Shown here: in pieces, positions 1-7,531 of the stretch
Layout: each line of letters starts with the position of its first letter
Numbering within the stretch: position 1 is the first letter of the stretch
Assembly (NCBI GenBank): GCA_009699165.1
Contig: WLOR01000031.1
Location: 1 to 14,144, forward strand
DNA: 14,144 bases
Direction of reading: 5' to 3'
From: Actinomycetota bacterium
GTDB taxonomy: Bacteria > Actinomycetota > Actinomycetes > Nanopelagicales > Nanopelagicaceae
The notes under the pieces: generated by a model
The model's input: the letters and a program-made list of their open reading frames with translations, nothing else
Database searches by the model: none
What the model was told of the DNA's origin: nothing
Program-made: the position numbers and the translations under genes

Positions 1-84
1 ATAGAAACGCCATTTACAAATGATGAGCGCCATATTCGACGCATAAATAAAATTTCTAGTTACGAAAATACAGCAGGTCTGTAA
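1..84 (+). CDS. rpiB: ribose-5-phosphate isomerase B, C-terminal end (partial)
   Basis: This is the last 27 codons of a plus-strand gene entering from the left edge, read in the frame starting at base 1 and ending with TAA at 82-84. The tail reads ETPFTNDERHIRRI followed by a short hydrophilic end. It matches the conserved end of actinobacterial RpiB proteins, which typically carry TPFS-x-x-ERH-x-RRI followed by L-A-x-YE. RpiB interconverts ribose 5-phosphate and ribulose 5-phosphate in the cytosolic pentose phosphate pathway. The RH and RRI arginines and histidine belong to the phosphate-binding tail of the family. The catalytic part lies outside the window. The gene converges on trmB and the two coding ends overlap by 29 bases. 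From memory, rpiB lies close to pepN in mycobacteria too, which supports the call. Only 27 residues are visible, so identity rests on this short motif. Confidence 0.78.
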   Translation: METPFTNDERHIRRINKISSYENTAGL

Positions 85-715
85 CTGCGTGGTTTTTATC
101 TAAACCTTGTCCTTCAAAACGCGTTACTGGTCGCCAATCAGGTTTATCAATGACTCCCCCTATAAATTTCTGTGATTGGCTAAACACGCTGCGCATTGAA
201 TCCGCATAAGGAACCCAGTCAGTTGCGCAGTGAATATAGCCGCCAGGTTTTAACTTAGCCGCGATAAGTTCGAGAAAAGCTGGAGTTAGGATCCTTCGCT
301 TATGGTGCTTGACCTTGGGCCACGGGTCTGGAAAATATAGATGCACTCCATCAAGGCTTGCATCCTCAATCATGTATGGCAGTACTACATGGACATCTTC
401 TTCGATTACTTTGATATTAGTAATCCCCTGCTCTTGAATCCGCGACAGTAGCTTGCCGATTCCAGGCGGGTGAAGGTCCACCGCGATATATGCGTTCTGC
501 GGAGATTGAACTGCCATGAGGGCTGTGGCTTCCCCCATACCGAAGCCAATCTCCATAATTATCTTTTCTGCACTCGGAAAAATCTCCTTAAGATCTATCT
601 TTTTATTCTCAACAGGGATTCCATGAATCTCTTGCAATGCTAATTTCGCCGCCCTCTGTGCTTCAGTTATTCGGGTGCCTCGGATACTGTAACTTCGAAT
701 CGAGGGGCGTTCCAT
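56..715 (-). CDS. trmB: tRNA (guanine-N7-)-methyltransferase
   Basis: This cytosolic enzyme uses S-adenosylmethionine to make N7-methylguanosine at position 46 in the variable loop of many tRNAs. The 219-residue protein shows a Rossmann methyltransferase fold: SAM motif EIGFGMGE at residues 55-62, acidic end of the next strand at D80, family hallmark FPDPWPK at 128-134 followed by H-x-KRR to about 141, and ATDW at 164-167. Near the C-terminus the usual T-(K/R)-(F/Y)-E-x-R-G motif reads TRFEGQG, so the conserved arginine is replaced by glutamine, a mild oddity. Length is normal for the single-domain bacterial enzyme. The ATG at 713-715 is the first in frame and gives a typical N-terminus (RSY-x-IRG). 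It is divergent from pepN with 48 bases between the starts, and its 3' end overlaps the rpiB end. No terminator is visible between the converging ends. Confidence 0.95.
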   Translation of the reverse strand: MERPSIRSYSIRGTRITEAQRAAKLALQEIHGIPVENKKIDLKEIFPSAEKIIMEIGFGMGEATALMAVQSPQNAYIAVDLHPPGIGKLLSRIQEQGITNIKVIEEDVHVVLPYMIEDASLDGVHLYFPDPWPKVKHHKRRILTPAFLELIAAKLKPGGYIHCATDWVPYADSMRSVFSQSQKFIGGVIDKPDWRPVTRFEGQGLDKNHAVTDLLYFRN

Positions 716-750
716 GAGGCAAGAATGTCATGGTTGGATTGATACCTACA

Positions 751-757
751 AAAGGAG
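751..757 (+). promoter_or_regulatory. ribosome binding site of pepN (decides a GTG start)
   Basis: AAAGGAG lies six bases upstream of GTG at 764-766. It is one of the strongest Shine-Dalgarno matches in the window. The protein begins with the conserved actinobacterial PepN N-terminus directly after this GTG (PGINISR-x-EA), so GTG rather than a later ATG is the start. Confidence 0.85.
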
Positions 758-763
758 CCTCAA

Positions 764-3298
764 GTGCCAGGAATTAATATCTCTCGTGTCGAAGCAGCAG
801 AGCGGGCAGCCCACCTAGAGATCGAAAGTTATGAAGTTGGCCTTGATGTTACGACAGGCGATGAAACTTTCTATTCGCGCTCTGAGGTCGTCTTTACGTG
901 TAACACTCCTGGCTATTCAACCTTTATCGATGCCTGCGGACGCAAAGTTATCTCAGCAACTCTTAACGGCTCACTAGTTGATACATCTAACTTCGACGGT
1001 GAATCGATTTTCCTTAATGATCTTGCCGCGCAAAACCACTTGGTAATTGAGATCGAAGGCGTTTATTCAAAATCTGGCGAAGGTCTGCAACGCTCGGTTG
1101 ATCCCTCTGATGGCGAGGTTTATCTGTATTCACAGGGCGAGACTGCATATATCCGACATATGTTTCCATGCTTTGACCAGCCATCCCTAAAGGCGACTTT
1201 TACTTTTTCAGTAATAACTCCTGGACATTGGGAGGCTATTTCAAATAACCCGGTTCATACCAAAGATATTGTTGGCGATAAAATTCACTGGAGTTTTACA
1301 ACCACTCCCCGAATTCCAATGTACCTGGCAGCGTTAATCGCTGGACCGTATTCACATGTTCACGATGTATATAAAGGAAGCAAAGAGGTTCCTCTTGGAA
1401 TCTACTGCCGCAAATCTATGGCGCAGTACCTAGATCCCGATGATATTTTCTTACTAACCAAACAGGGTTTTGAATACTTTGAAAAGACCTTTGGACTTGC
1501 ATATCCATTTGATAAGTATGACCAGATCGCAGTCGTTGACTTTAACTTTGGTGCGATGGAAAACGCTGGTGCGGTCACGTTCCGCGAAGACTTATTAGTT
1601 TTCCGCAGTCATATGCCAGAGAAAATGTATATGTCTCGTGCAAACGTCATTCTCCATGAAATGGCGCACATGTGGTTTGGTGATCTCGTCACCATGTCGT
1701 GGTGGGATGATCTGTGGCTCAACGAATCTTTCGCAGAGTTCATGGCCTACCTTGCAATGGCAGAGGGCACTCGATTTAAAGGTGGCTGGGCTGGCTTTAA
1801 TAGCGAACGCAAAAACTGGGCATACCGTCAAGATCAACTGAGCTCTACTCACCCCATTGTGGCTGACATGGTCGATATCGAAGCCGTGAACGCTAACTTT
1901 GATGGAATCACTTACGCGAAAGGTGCTTCAGTCTTGCAGCAGTTAGTAGCCCATGTCGGGCGCGAAAACTTCATAGCAGCATTACAAAAGTATTTTGCTA
2001 AGCACGCATGGGCAAATACCACACTTAAGGATCTCTTTGATCAGTTAGAGGAGACAAGTGGTCGCTCGCTCGATTCGTGGGCGGCGACCTGGCTACAGAC
2101 TGCCGGCGTCAACACGCTTCGTCCAGAGTTAGTCATTGATAATGACACATACACATCTGTTGCAATACGACAGGAAGCCCCGCTCGTTCCAGTTGGTTCG
2201 CAAGAGCTTCGACCACATCGCTTAGCAATTGCGCTCTATGACACCCATGGCGATTCAATTAACCTGCGCACCTCCGTCGAAATAGATGTTGCAGGCCCGC
2301 TAACTGATGTTTCCCAACTTGCTGGAGAAAAGACCGCTGACCTGGTCCTGATCAATGATCGAGATCTCTCTTATGCAAAACTGCGCTTTGATCCTCGCTC
2401 ATTAAAGACTCTGACGCCACACCTTGGAAATATCACAGATCCACTCACTAGAGCCCTTTGCTGGGCCGCAGTCTGGGATATGCATCGAGATGGTGAGATC
2501 TCTTCCGAACGCTTTATTGATATTGCTTTTGCTGGTTTGCCAGGTGAAAGCGATGATGCCGTCGTAAATATTACTTTGTCTCAGATGTATACATCGGTTG
2601 AGGCATACTGTGCTGATTCAGAACGCAATACGCTACGAATCAAATTAGCTAACGGCCTTGCTAATCTCTTAGCAAAAGCAGCTGCAGGCAGCGATTTGCA
2701 GATGTTATACGCAAGAGCATTTGCGCAAAACGCTGTGACACCAGAACAAATCGAATCCGTGCGCGATCTGCTCAATGGGTCTGCCCCTGGATTAATTGTC
2801 GATGCCGATCAACGGTGGTTCTTTATGATTGCCTTGTCAGAACGTGATGCAATTACAAAAGAAGAGCTTGACGCAGAACTCGCACGAGATAACACCACAA
2901 GCGGAAACTGTTTTTATGAAACAGCTATTGCTGCCGCACCTAATGTTGCAGTTAAAGACTATGCGTGGAACAAGATTGTGAACGAGGACATTCAGACATC
3001 GGTACGTACCGCCCTTGTTGCTGGGTTTCAACGACCTATTCAGCGAGATTTATTGGCGCAGTACGTTGACCGCTACTTTGATTCAATCATCTCAGTTTGG
3101 AATTCAAAGTCATACGAAGGTGCCGCAAAGGTAGTCTCTGGACTCTATCCAACGTGGGTCGTCTCTCAATCAACGGTTGATAAGACTTCTGTGTGGCTAG
3201 ATTCAGCTGGCAAAGATTCACCAGCAGTTTTGCGAAAACTAGTTATCGAAGCTCGAGATGGATTAGTGCGTGCGCTTAAGGTACAAAGCGCGCATTAA
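764..3298 (+). CDS. pepN: aminopeptidase N, M1 family zinc metallopeptidase
   Basis: This cytosolic enzyme removes N-terminal residues from peptides in the late steps of protein turnover. The 844-residue protein has the complete M1 architecture: N-terminal beta domain (about 1-200), a thermolysin-like catalytic domain with the exopeptidase motif GAMEN at 263-267, zinc ligands in HEMAH at 298-302 with E299 as general base, the third zinc ligand E321 in NESFAEF, and the transition-state tyrosine Y384. The C-terminal half (about 530-844) is the helical ERAP1-like domain that closes over the active site. No signal peptide is visible. Length and the N-terminus match actinobacterial PepN. It starts at GTG behind a strong RBS. 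It is alone on its strand here, divergent from trmB and convergent with the small membrane gene, with only 14 bases to that gene's stop and no visible terminator hairpin. Confidence 0.97.
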   Translation: MPGINISRVEAAERAAHLEIESYEVGLDVTTGDETFYSRSEVVFTCNTPGYSTFIDACGRKVISATLNGSLVDTSNFDGESIFLNDLAAQNHLVIEIEGVYSKSGEGLQRSVDPSDGEVYLYSQGETAYIRHMFPCFDQPSLKATFTFSVITPGHWEAISNNPVHTKDIVGDKIHWSFTTTPRIPMYLAALIAGPYSHVHDVYKGSKEVPLGIYCRKSMAQYLDPDDIFLLTKQGFEYFEKTFGLAYPFDKYDQIAVVDFNFGAMENAGAVTFREDLLVFRSHMPEKMYMSRANVILHEMAHMWFGDLVTMSWWDDLWLNESFAEFMAYLAMAEGTRFKGGWAGFNSERKNWAYRQDQLSSTHPIVADMVDIEAVNANFDGITYAKGASVLQQLVAHVGRENFIAALQKYFAKHAWANTTLKDLFDQLEETSGRSLDSWAATWLQTAGVNTLRPELVIDNDTYTSVAIRQEAPLVPVGSQELRPHRLAIALYDTHGDSINLRTSVEIDVAGPLTDVSQLAGEKTADLVLINDRDLSYAKLRFDPRSLKTLTPHLGNITDPLTRALCWAAVWDMHRDGEISSERFIDIAFAGLPGESDDAVVNITLSQMYTSVEAYCADSERNTLRIKLANGLANLLAKAAAGSDLQMLYARAFAQNAVTPEQIESVRDLLNGSAPGLIVDADQRWFFMIALSERDAITKEELDAELARDNTTSGNCFYETAIAAAPNVAVKDYAWNKIVNEDIQTSVRTALVAGFQRPIQRDLLAQYVDRYFDSIISVWNSKSYEGAAKVVSGLYPTWVVSQSTVDKTSVWLDSAGKDSPAVLRKLVIEARDGLVRALKVQSAH

Positions 3299-3312
3299 AT
3301 TCGTTTTAGGTT

Positions 3313-3498
3313 TTACTCGATTGAAGTAATTGCGGATTCGCTCTCTGAGTTACGAGGTGCAGAAGCGATCCATGACAGCGAAGCAATCACAAAAAACAGT
3401 GCGACTGGAATAACAATGAAAGTCATAACGGTTTGTATTGCGCTTAAGCCGGGACCTGCGACTGTGCCATCTTCAATGGCGCTCATAATTAGATGCAT
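3313..3498 (-). CDS. small single-span membrane protein of unknown function
   Basis: I do not recognise a named family. The 61-residue protein has a short polar N-terminus, one clear hydrophobic segment at about residues 20-46 (rich in V, I, F, A) and a short polar C-terminal tail with an S/E-rich stretch. This layout is common for small actinobacterial membrane proteins. An internal ATG at 3484-3486 (giving MSAIEDG as N-terminus) is an alternative start; neither start has a recognisable Shine-Dalgarno sequence. It lies 18 bases downstream of the HNH gene on the same strand, so the two are probably co-transcribed, with translation helped by coupling. Real coding is supported by a sharply defined membrane segment, by positioning exactly between two genes, and by the absence of any overlapping alternative. 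Function is unknown; it may be a membrane partner or simply an envelope microprotein. Confidence 0.7.
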   Translation of the reverse strand: MHLIMSAIEDGTVAGPGLSAIQTVMTFIVIPVALFFVIASLSWIASAPRNSESESAITSIE

Positions 3499-3516
3499 GG
3501 GCTGAGTGTAATTTAC

Positions 3517-4032
3517 TTATGCCGTGGCCGCAGCCACTCCAAATGGTTGCAGGTACTGCATCCACCGATCATTAGATTGACCACTTCCCAAAATCCTCCA
3601 CGCCGCACCTACCGGTTCTCGCGGTAATTGGCGCAGACGCCAACCCATCTCTTTTAACTGCTTATCTGCCTTCACGTGGTTGCATTTGTGACAAGCAGAT
3701 ACAACGTTCTCCCAAATGTGAGCACCGCCACGGCTTCGAGGAATCACATGGTCGATTGATGTTGCAGGAGCTGTGCAGTAAACACATTTACCTCCATCGC
3801 GAGCAAAAATCGCGCGACGCGAAAGTGGGACTGCATGTCGATATGGAATTCGAACAAATTTATTGAGGCGAATCACAGATGGTAAATCCATTTGGCCGCC
3901 AGCAAAGTGCACCACATCACCGGACTCTTCAATCATGGTTGCTCTGTGATTGAGAACAAGGATCAAGGCGCGCCGTTCGGTTATGACACCCAGAGGTTCA
4001 TAGGTGGCATTTAAAACAAGTGTGCGCGACAT
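3517..4032 (-). CDS. HNH endonuclease-type protein
   Basis: The 171-residue protein has an N-terminal beta-rich region (about 1-70, beginning with LVLNATYEPLGV, typical of actinobacterial HNH proteins) and a zinc-supported HNH domain. Visible residues are C83 and C86, the DH pair D94-H95 in DHVIPRSRGG, N109 in WENVVSAC, and C114 and C117. These four cysteines bind structural zinc, while H95 and N109 fit the catalytic metal site. Proteins of this kind are widespread in Actinobacteria next to pepN or glbO. Their substrate is not established, so I would not call it a restriction or homing enzyme. The start is the ATG at 4030-4032, preceded by GGGAG at 4038-4042. The leader has a GC-rich hairpin. 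It is followed by the small membrane protein gene. It is probably a housekeeping or genome-maintenance nuclease; no methylase or other restriction partner is nearby. Confidence 0.85.
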   Translation of the reverse strand: MSRTLVLNATYEPLGVITERRALILVLNHRATMIEESGDVVHFAGGQMDLPSVIRLNKFVRIPYRHAVPLSRRAIFARDGGKCVYCTAPATSIDHVIPRSRGGAHIWENVVSACHKCNHVKADKQLKEMGWRLRQLPREPVGAAWRILGSGQSNDRWMQYLQPFGVAAATA

Positions 4033-4047
4033 AATCGCTCCCGATCT

Positions 4048-4064
4048 GGCGCATGGCCTGCGCC
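4048..4064 (-). promoter_or_regulatory. GC-rich stem-loop in the HNH gene leader
   Basis: A perfect six-base inverted repeat, GGCGCA and TGCGCC, encloses five bases. It sits five bases beyond the HNH Shine-Dalgarno sequence (4038-4042) on the transcript side. In the minus-strand mRNA it would fold immediately upstream of the ribosome binding site. It could tune translation or mRNA stability, or be an operator. No ligand-binding domain is recognisable. Confidence 0.35.
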
Positions 4065-4092
4065 GATTGGCCTATCTTGCACCCCAACACGG

Positions 4093-4103
4093 CCCAACTT
4101 GGG
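4093..4103. promoter_or_regulatory. short palindrome CCCAA-C-TTGGG, possible operator
   Basis: CCCAACTTGGG is a perfect 5+1+5 inverted repeat roughly in the middle of the divergent spacer. A neighbouring CCCAAC at 4083-4088 repeats its left half. Position and symmetry fit a transcription factor site serving both genes, but one short palindrome can arise by chance. Confidence 0.25.
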
Positions 4104-4151
4104 TATTTCAAAGCAGTATTTAGGTAAAGATTTGGCTACAGTCATATCCCT

Positions 4152-4700
4152 ATGAATAGTTCACTCAATACCTTCATCGAGTGGGTCAGCGGCACGCCAC
4201 TTCGAATCCTGATAATCCTCGTGAGCGCTATTTTCGCGCAGAGTTTTGGAACTCGGGCAATTCAACGAGCAATGGATCGATTGGCTACGGCCGATTTAGT
4301 GCCCGGCCCGCGCAATATAGTCGCCCGCCAAAAAGAGCGTGCTCGAACCATCGGCGGCGTTTTGGCTGCAACGCTGAAAACAGTTGTATGGATTGTTGCA
4401 AGTGGCATGGTGCTTGGCGAGTTTGGTTTCAACTTAGGGCCGCTTATTGCATCGGCCGGAATCTTAGGTGTTGCACTTGGACTTGGTGCTCAAACTTTGG
4501 TGCGCGATATTTTGTCTGGAATCTTTATGCTGATTGAAGATCAGTACGGTGTCGGCGATAACGTAGATGTACTTGAAATTCAGGGAAGCGTTGAAAAAGT
4601 TGGGCTTCGAGTCACGACGGTTCGAGATAAAAGTGGAACGCTTTGGTATTTACGTAACGGTGAAATTCTAAAGGTTGGAAATCAATCTCAATCTGGTTGA
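4152..4700 (+). CDS. short MscS-family mechanosensitive channel protein lacking the C-terminal cage domain
   Basis: MscS channels open under membrane tension to release solutes during hypo-osmotic shock. The 182-residue protein has hydrophobic segments at about residues 15-33 and 66-90. The pore helix TM3 follows, with the glycine/alanine-rich [14 protein letters not shown] at 101-114 and [12 protein letters not shown] at 119-130. The start of the beta domain (about 131-180) has the [16 protein letters not shown] pattern and N169 in LRNGEI. It stops right after VGNQSQ, where relatives continue with roughly 90-150 residues of alpha/beta cage. The end is not an apparent frameshift: the DNA beyond it encodes the globin on the other strand, overlapping by 13 bases, and no plus-strand frame there resembles the missing domain. 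The ATG at 4152 has no Shine-Dalgarno sequence. It is either a minimal channel or a truncated one. Confidence 0.85.
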   Translation: MNSSLNTFIEWVSGTPLRILIILVSAIFAQSFGTRAIQRAMDRLATADLVPGPRNIVARQKERARTIGGVLAATLKTVVWIVASGMVLGEFGFNLGPLIASAGILGVALGLGAQTLVRDILSGIFMLIEDQYGVGDNVDVLEIQGSVEKVGLRVTTVRDKSGTLWYLRNGEILKVGNQSQSG

Positions 4701-5062
4701 TTGACCATTGAGTTTGCAGCCATTTCTAAATAGCTCCACAACTGAGCACGCAGAGCTGAATCCATGTCGATGCCTCCAACAACAACATGCATGGCGTTAA
4801 GCCACGCGTCACGGGCTGCTGAATCGATATGAAAACCTGCATGGCGCATTCGTAACCGTGGGTGCCCTCGTAACTCTTGGTATGCACTTGGACCACCCCA
4901 GTACTGCTCTAGAAACAACTGCAGACGTTCGGCTGCACCTTTCATATCACTATCGGGATACATGGGGCGAAGAATTGGATCTGTTGCAACGTGGGCATAA
5001 AACTGCGAAACCAAATCTGCGAAAAACTTTTCCCCACCGACTTGTTCGTAAAAGCTACTCAT
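4688..5062 (-). CDS. glbO: group II truncated haemoglobin (trHbO type)
   Basis: This small cytosolic haem protein binds oxygen tightly. Proposed roles in the family are oxygen or peroxide chemistry, NO handling or delivery to the respiratory chain. The 124-residue protein carries the diagnostic group II residues: Y22 (B10), Y35 (CD1), proximal histidine H74 (F8) in RMRHAGF and W87 (G8) in RDAWL. Each is exactly one position before the residue recalled for Mycobacterium tuberculosis trHbO (Tyr23, Tyr36, His75, Trp88), so the haem pocket is intact. It is the last gene of the six-gene minus-strand operon. Its ATG overlaps the stop of the preceding MFS gene in an ATGA arrangement (4-base overlap), which implies translational coupling. 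Its stop overlaps the end of the convergent channel gene by 13 bases. There is no room for a terminator between them. Confidence 0.95.
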   Translation of the reverse strand: MSSFYEQVGGEKFFADLVSQFYAHVATDPILRPMYPDSDMKGAAERLQLFLEQYWGGPSAYQELRGHPRLRMRHAGFHIDSAARDAWLNAMHVVVGGIDMDSALRAQLWSYLEMAANSMVNQPD

Positions 5063-6324
5063 GACTTAAGGCTAGCGCTCTCTTTTCCCTTTGCAATCTG
5101 CAGCACGAAATAGCTCGTGATTAAACAGAGGGCACCACTTATATAAAAAGCTGCTGCGTAGTCACCGAATTTAACGCGCACAACAGCGGCGCCAAGAGCT
5201 GCAATTGAGCCACCTATTTGGTGGGCGGCAAAGACCCATCCATAAATAACGGTTCCGCGATCAGGGCCTAAAACACTTCGGCATAACATCACAGTTGGTG
5301 GGACGGTTGCGACCCAATCGAGGCCATAAAAAATTATAAAGACCAAGGTCGATGGGTGCATTGTTGAAAAAAGAATCGAAGGCAGCAGGAATAAAGAAAG
5401 TCCGCGCAATCCGTAGTAAAAAAACAGTAATTTTCGTGGATCGTATTTATCCGTGAGCCAACCCGAAAATATCGTTCCTATTACATCGAAGACTCCTACG
5501 AGGGCTAACAAACTCGCAGCCAGGACTTGGCCCATTCCATGATCGTGAGCAGCCGGAATAAAATGTGTTCCGATCAATCCACTCGTGGATAATCCACAAA
5601 CAAAAAATGAGCCAGTTAAATACCAGAAATCTTTATGTGAACTTGCCTCTTTTAAAGTAACGATTGCTAACTTCGCTGCATTCATCCCCGAATGCTTAGG
5701 GGGCTGCCAATCTTCTGGCGCACCGTATGGCAAGAGACCTACATCGGCAGGTTTTTCGCGCAAGAAAAAATAGATCATCGGAACCATAATCAGTGAAGCA
5801 GAGCCAATAGTTATTCCAATAGATTTCCACCCATGGAGCTCTGAAAGCCGAGTTAATCCAGGTAAAAAGATGAGTTGGCCAGTAGCTGCTGCAGCTGTTA
5901 AAGCACCCATAACTATTCCGCGTCGCTTGACGAACCAGCGATTAGCAACGGTGGCAGCAAATACAAGGGCCATCGAGCCTGTACCTATGCCGACAATTAC
6001 TCCCCATGTTGCGACCAGCTGCCATGGTGCATGAATCTGTGTAGTTAAGAAAGCACCGGTACTTACCGTAGTCAGTGCCGCCATCACAACTTTTCTTACT
6101 GTGAAGCGCTCCATTAACGCTGCTGCAAATGGCGCAGTCAAACCAAAGAGTAAAACATTGACCGAGATTGCAAGTGAAATCTGCTCCCGGTTCCAACCAA
6201 ATGCATCCTCCAAAGGAACGATCAAGACAGAAGGAGCAGATCTAAATCCTGCGGTAGCCACAAGAGTGAAGAATGTAACCGTTGCGGCAATCCACGCAGG
6301 ATGAATCTTTGACTTAACTGACAT
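5059..6324 (-). CDS. MFS transporter, monocarboxylate/oxalate-formate antiporter-like
   Basis: This integral membrane permease has 421 residues and about 12 hydrophobic segments, split six and six around a polar central loop (about residues 190-230). A motif-A-like loop between TM2 and TM3 lies at 71-78 (MERFTVRK). Its second-half counterpart [12 protein letters not shown] is at about 287-298, followed by a YYGLRG stretch. The overall pattern ([13 protein letters not shown] near residues 27-39 and FGWNR at 42-46) resembles MFS carriers of the monocarboxylate or OFA type, which move small organic acids. Substrate cannot be read from sequence. Its start overlaps the end of the upstream MFS gene by 11 bases and its end overlaps glbO by 4 bases. 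A weak AAGG about ten bases before the ATG may act as RBS. Its place behind a glucosidase suggests carbon uptake or product export, which is inference. Confidence 0.85.
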   Translation of the reverse strand: MSVKSKIHPAWIAATVTFFTLVATAGFRSAPSVLIVPLEDAFGWNREQISLAISVNVLLFGLTAPFAAALMERFTVRKVVMAALTTVSTGAFLTTQIHAPWQLVATWGVIVGIGTGSMALVFAATVANRWFVKRRGIVMGALTAAAATGQLIFLPGLTRLSELHGWKSIGITIGSASLIMVPMIYFFLREKPADVGLLPYGAPEDWQPPKHSGMNAAKLAIVTLKEASSHKDFWYLTGSFFVCGLSTSGLIGTHFIPAAHDHGMGQVLAASLLALVGVFDVIGTIFSGWLTDKYDPRKLLFFYYGLRGLSLFLLPSILFSTMHPSTLVFIIFYGLDWVATVPPTVMLCRSVLGPDRGTVIYGWVFAAHQIGGSIAALGAAVVRVKFGDYAAAFYISGALCLITSYFVLQIAKGKESASLKS

Positions 6325-7531
6325 TGCGTTGCAGCCTTATCGAGAAAATCCCCAAGAAGATGACTGGAATAGAGGCGAATAAACATAACCATCCATAGTT
6401 CAATGTCCCGATAATTACCCCGGCCAATGCACCGCCACCTGCGCCAGATAAGTTCATGACCAAATCACTGGCCCCCTGTGATGCTGGCCGCATTTCGAGT
6501 GAGACGGATTCGGATAAAAACGCAGAGCCTGCGATCAACGTGCACGACCAACCTAGGCCTAGCAAGAAGAGGCCAATGCCAAGCTGCACGGCATTGTCTG
6601 CGGCCGCAGTGCCAGCGATCAGAGTTGATGACAACAGGATAACCAAGCCAATTTGAATCACGCGTATGCGACCTAAGCGATCGCTAAGGGTTCCTACTAA
6701 TGGTGAAAATGCATACATACCCAATACATGCACGCTTATAACAAAACCTATGACTCGCAGAGTTACGTCCACGTGTGCCATATGTATCGGCGTCATGACC
6801 ATGACCGACACCATTGCAACGTGTCCAATTGCTATCGATGATATTGCAAATAGGGTTTTGGGGTTGGATCGAATATGTGCAAGTGCAGCTTTCGTTGATC
6901 CCTTTTTGTTAATGACATGTGCCTGTTTTTCTGCAGTCAGATATGGATCAGGACGAAGGAAAACTTGAATCACAATCGTTGCACACATCAACGTAGTTGC
7001 AGATACTAAATATGGACCGACCAATCGAGGAAGATTAAAAAACTCAGCTAAGTTTCCAGCTGGATCCATTAAATTTGGCCCGGCAACTGCACCAATAGTT
7101 GAACCCCAAACAACGAATGAGAGTTGCTTTGCACGGCTTTCCTGCGTCGCTAAATCAATTGCAGCAAAACGTGCTTGATAGCCCGCGGCCGAGGCGGCAC
7201 CGACGAGAAATGTTCCAATGAGCATCAAGAAAATATTGCGATGGGCGCCGCCAAGGATTGCAAAGGCCGATCCAATTACTCCAGAGATATAGCCAACCGA
7301 TAATGCCAATCGACGACCACCGCGTGCGGTTAAGCGCGCAAGCGGCAGTGCCAATGCTGCAGCACCAAGCACTGCACTAGTTTGGGCAAGGCCCGCCAAC
7401 GTTTCAGAGTCAGTAATCGATGACACTAAGAGAGATCCAGCGGCTACCGTGCCGGCAACCCCAACACCATTGAGAACCTGCGCACTTGCAAGAGTGCGAA
7501 CAACTCGATGTTGCAGCTGGGTATTTGGCAT
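6314..7531 (-). CDS. MFS transporter of unknown substrate
   Basis: The protein has 405 residues with about 12 membrane segments. Motif A lies at about 67-74 (RLTARGGRR) and again in the second half as GTLSDRLGRIR near 280-290. GSTIGAVAGPNL at 143-154 resembles motif C, which is often found in proton-coupled exporters of the MFS. That hints at drug or metabolite efflux rather than sugar uptake, but the assignment is weak. It is clearly different in sequence from the following MFS gene, so the pair is not a recent duplication. Its ATG shares one base with the stop of the alpha-glucosidase gene (TAATG) and has no Shine-Dalgarno sequence, so it probably depends on translational coupling. It overlaps the next gene by 11 bases. 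The close link to the glucosidase suggests related substrates, by context only. Confidence 0.82.
   Translation of the reverse strand: MPNTQLQHRVVRTLASAQVLNGVGVAGTVAAGSLLVSSITDSETLAGLAQTSAVLGAAALALPLARLTARGGRRLALSVGYISGVIGSAFAILGGAHRNIFLMLIGTFLVGAASAAGYQARFAAIDLATQESRAKQLSFVVWGSTIGAVAGPNLMDPAGNLAEFFNLPRLVGPYLVSATTLMCATIVIQVFLRPDPYLTAEKQAHVINKKGSTKAALAHIRSNPKTLFAISSIAIGHVAMVSVMVMTPIHMAHVDVTLRVIGFVISVHVLGMYAFSPLVGTLSDRLGRIRVIQIGLVILLSSTLIAGTAAADNAVQLGIGLFLLGLGWSCTLIAGSAFLSESVSLEMRPASQGASDLVMNLSGAGGGALAGVIIGTLNYGWLCLFASIPVIFLGIFSIRLQRNVS

Larger units (their letters stand above)
4033..4151. promoter_or_regulatory. divergent intergenic region between HNH gene and mscS-like gene
   Basis: This 119-base spacer should hold promoters for both flanking genes, as they start away from each other. 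It contains a Shine-Dalgarno sequence for the HNH gene (4038-4042), a leader hairpin and a short palindrome (both listed separately). I see no convincing -35/-10 pair on either strand. The channel gene on the right has no recognisable Shine-Dalgarno sequence. Confidence 0.5.

Noticed and set aside
1..44. Minus-strand reading frame starting at ATG 42-44 and running off the left edge
   Set aside because: It has only 14 codons, no Shine-Dalgarno sequence and no recognisable sequence. The plus strand of the same bases gives a convincing RpiB C-terminus.
3296..3320. Possible terminator between pepN and the small membrane gene
   Set aside because: There are two T-rich runs but no hairpin of useful stability in or around the 14-base gap.
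3517..4032. HNH gene as part of a restriction or homing system
   Set aside because: No methyltransferase, specificity subunit, intron or intein is nearby, and the sequence is of the common actinobacterial housekeeping type.
4701..5064. Frameshifted continuation of the MscS-like gene
   Set aside because: The three plus-strand frames beyond the stop do not resemble the MscS C-terminal domain, and the minus strand encodes a complete globin.
5059..7531. Two MFS genes as a recent tandem duplication
   Set aside because: Their motifs, loop lengths and sequences differ throughout; they belong to different MFS subgroups.
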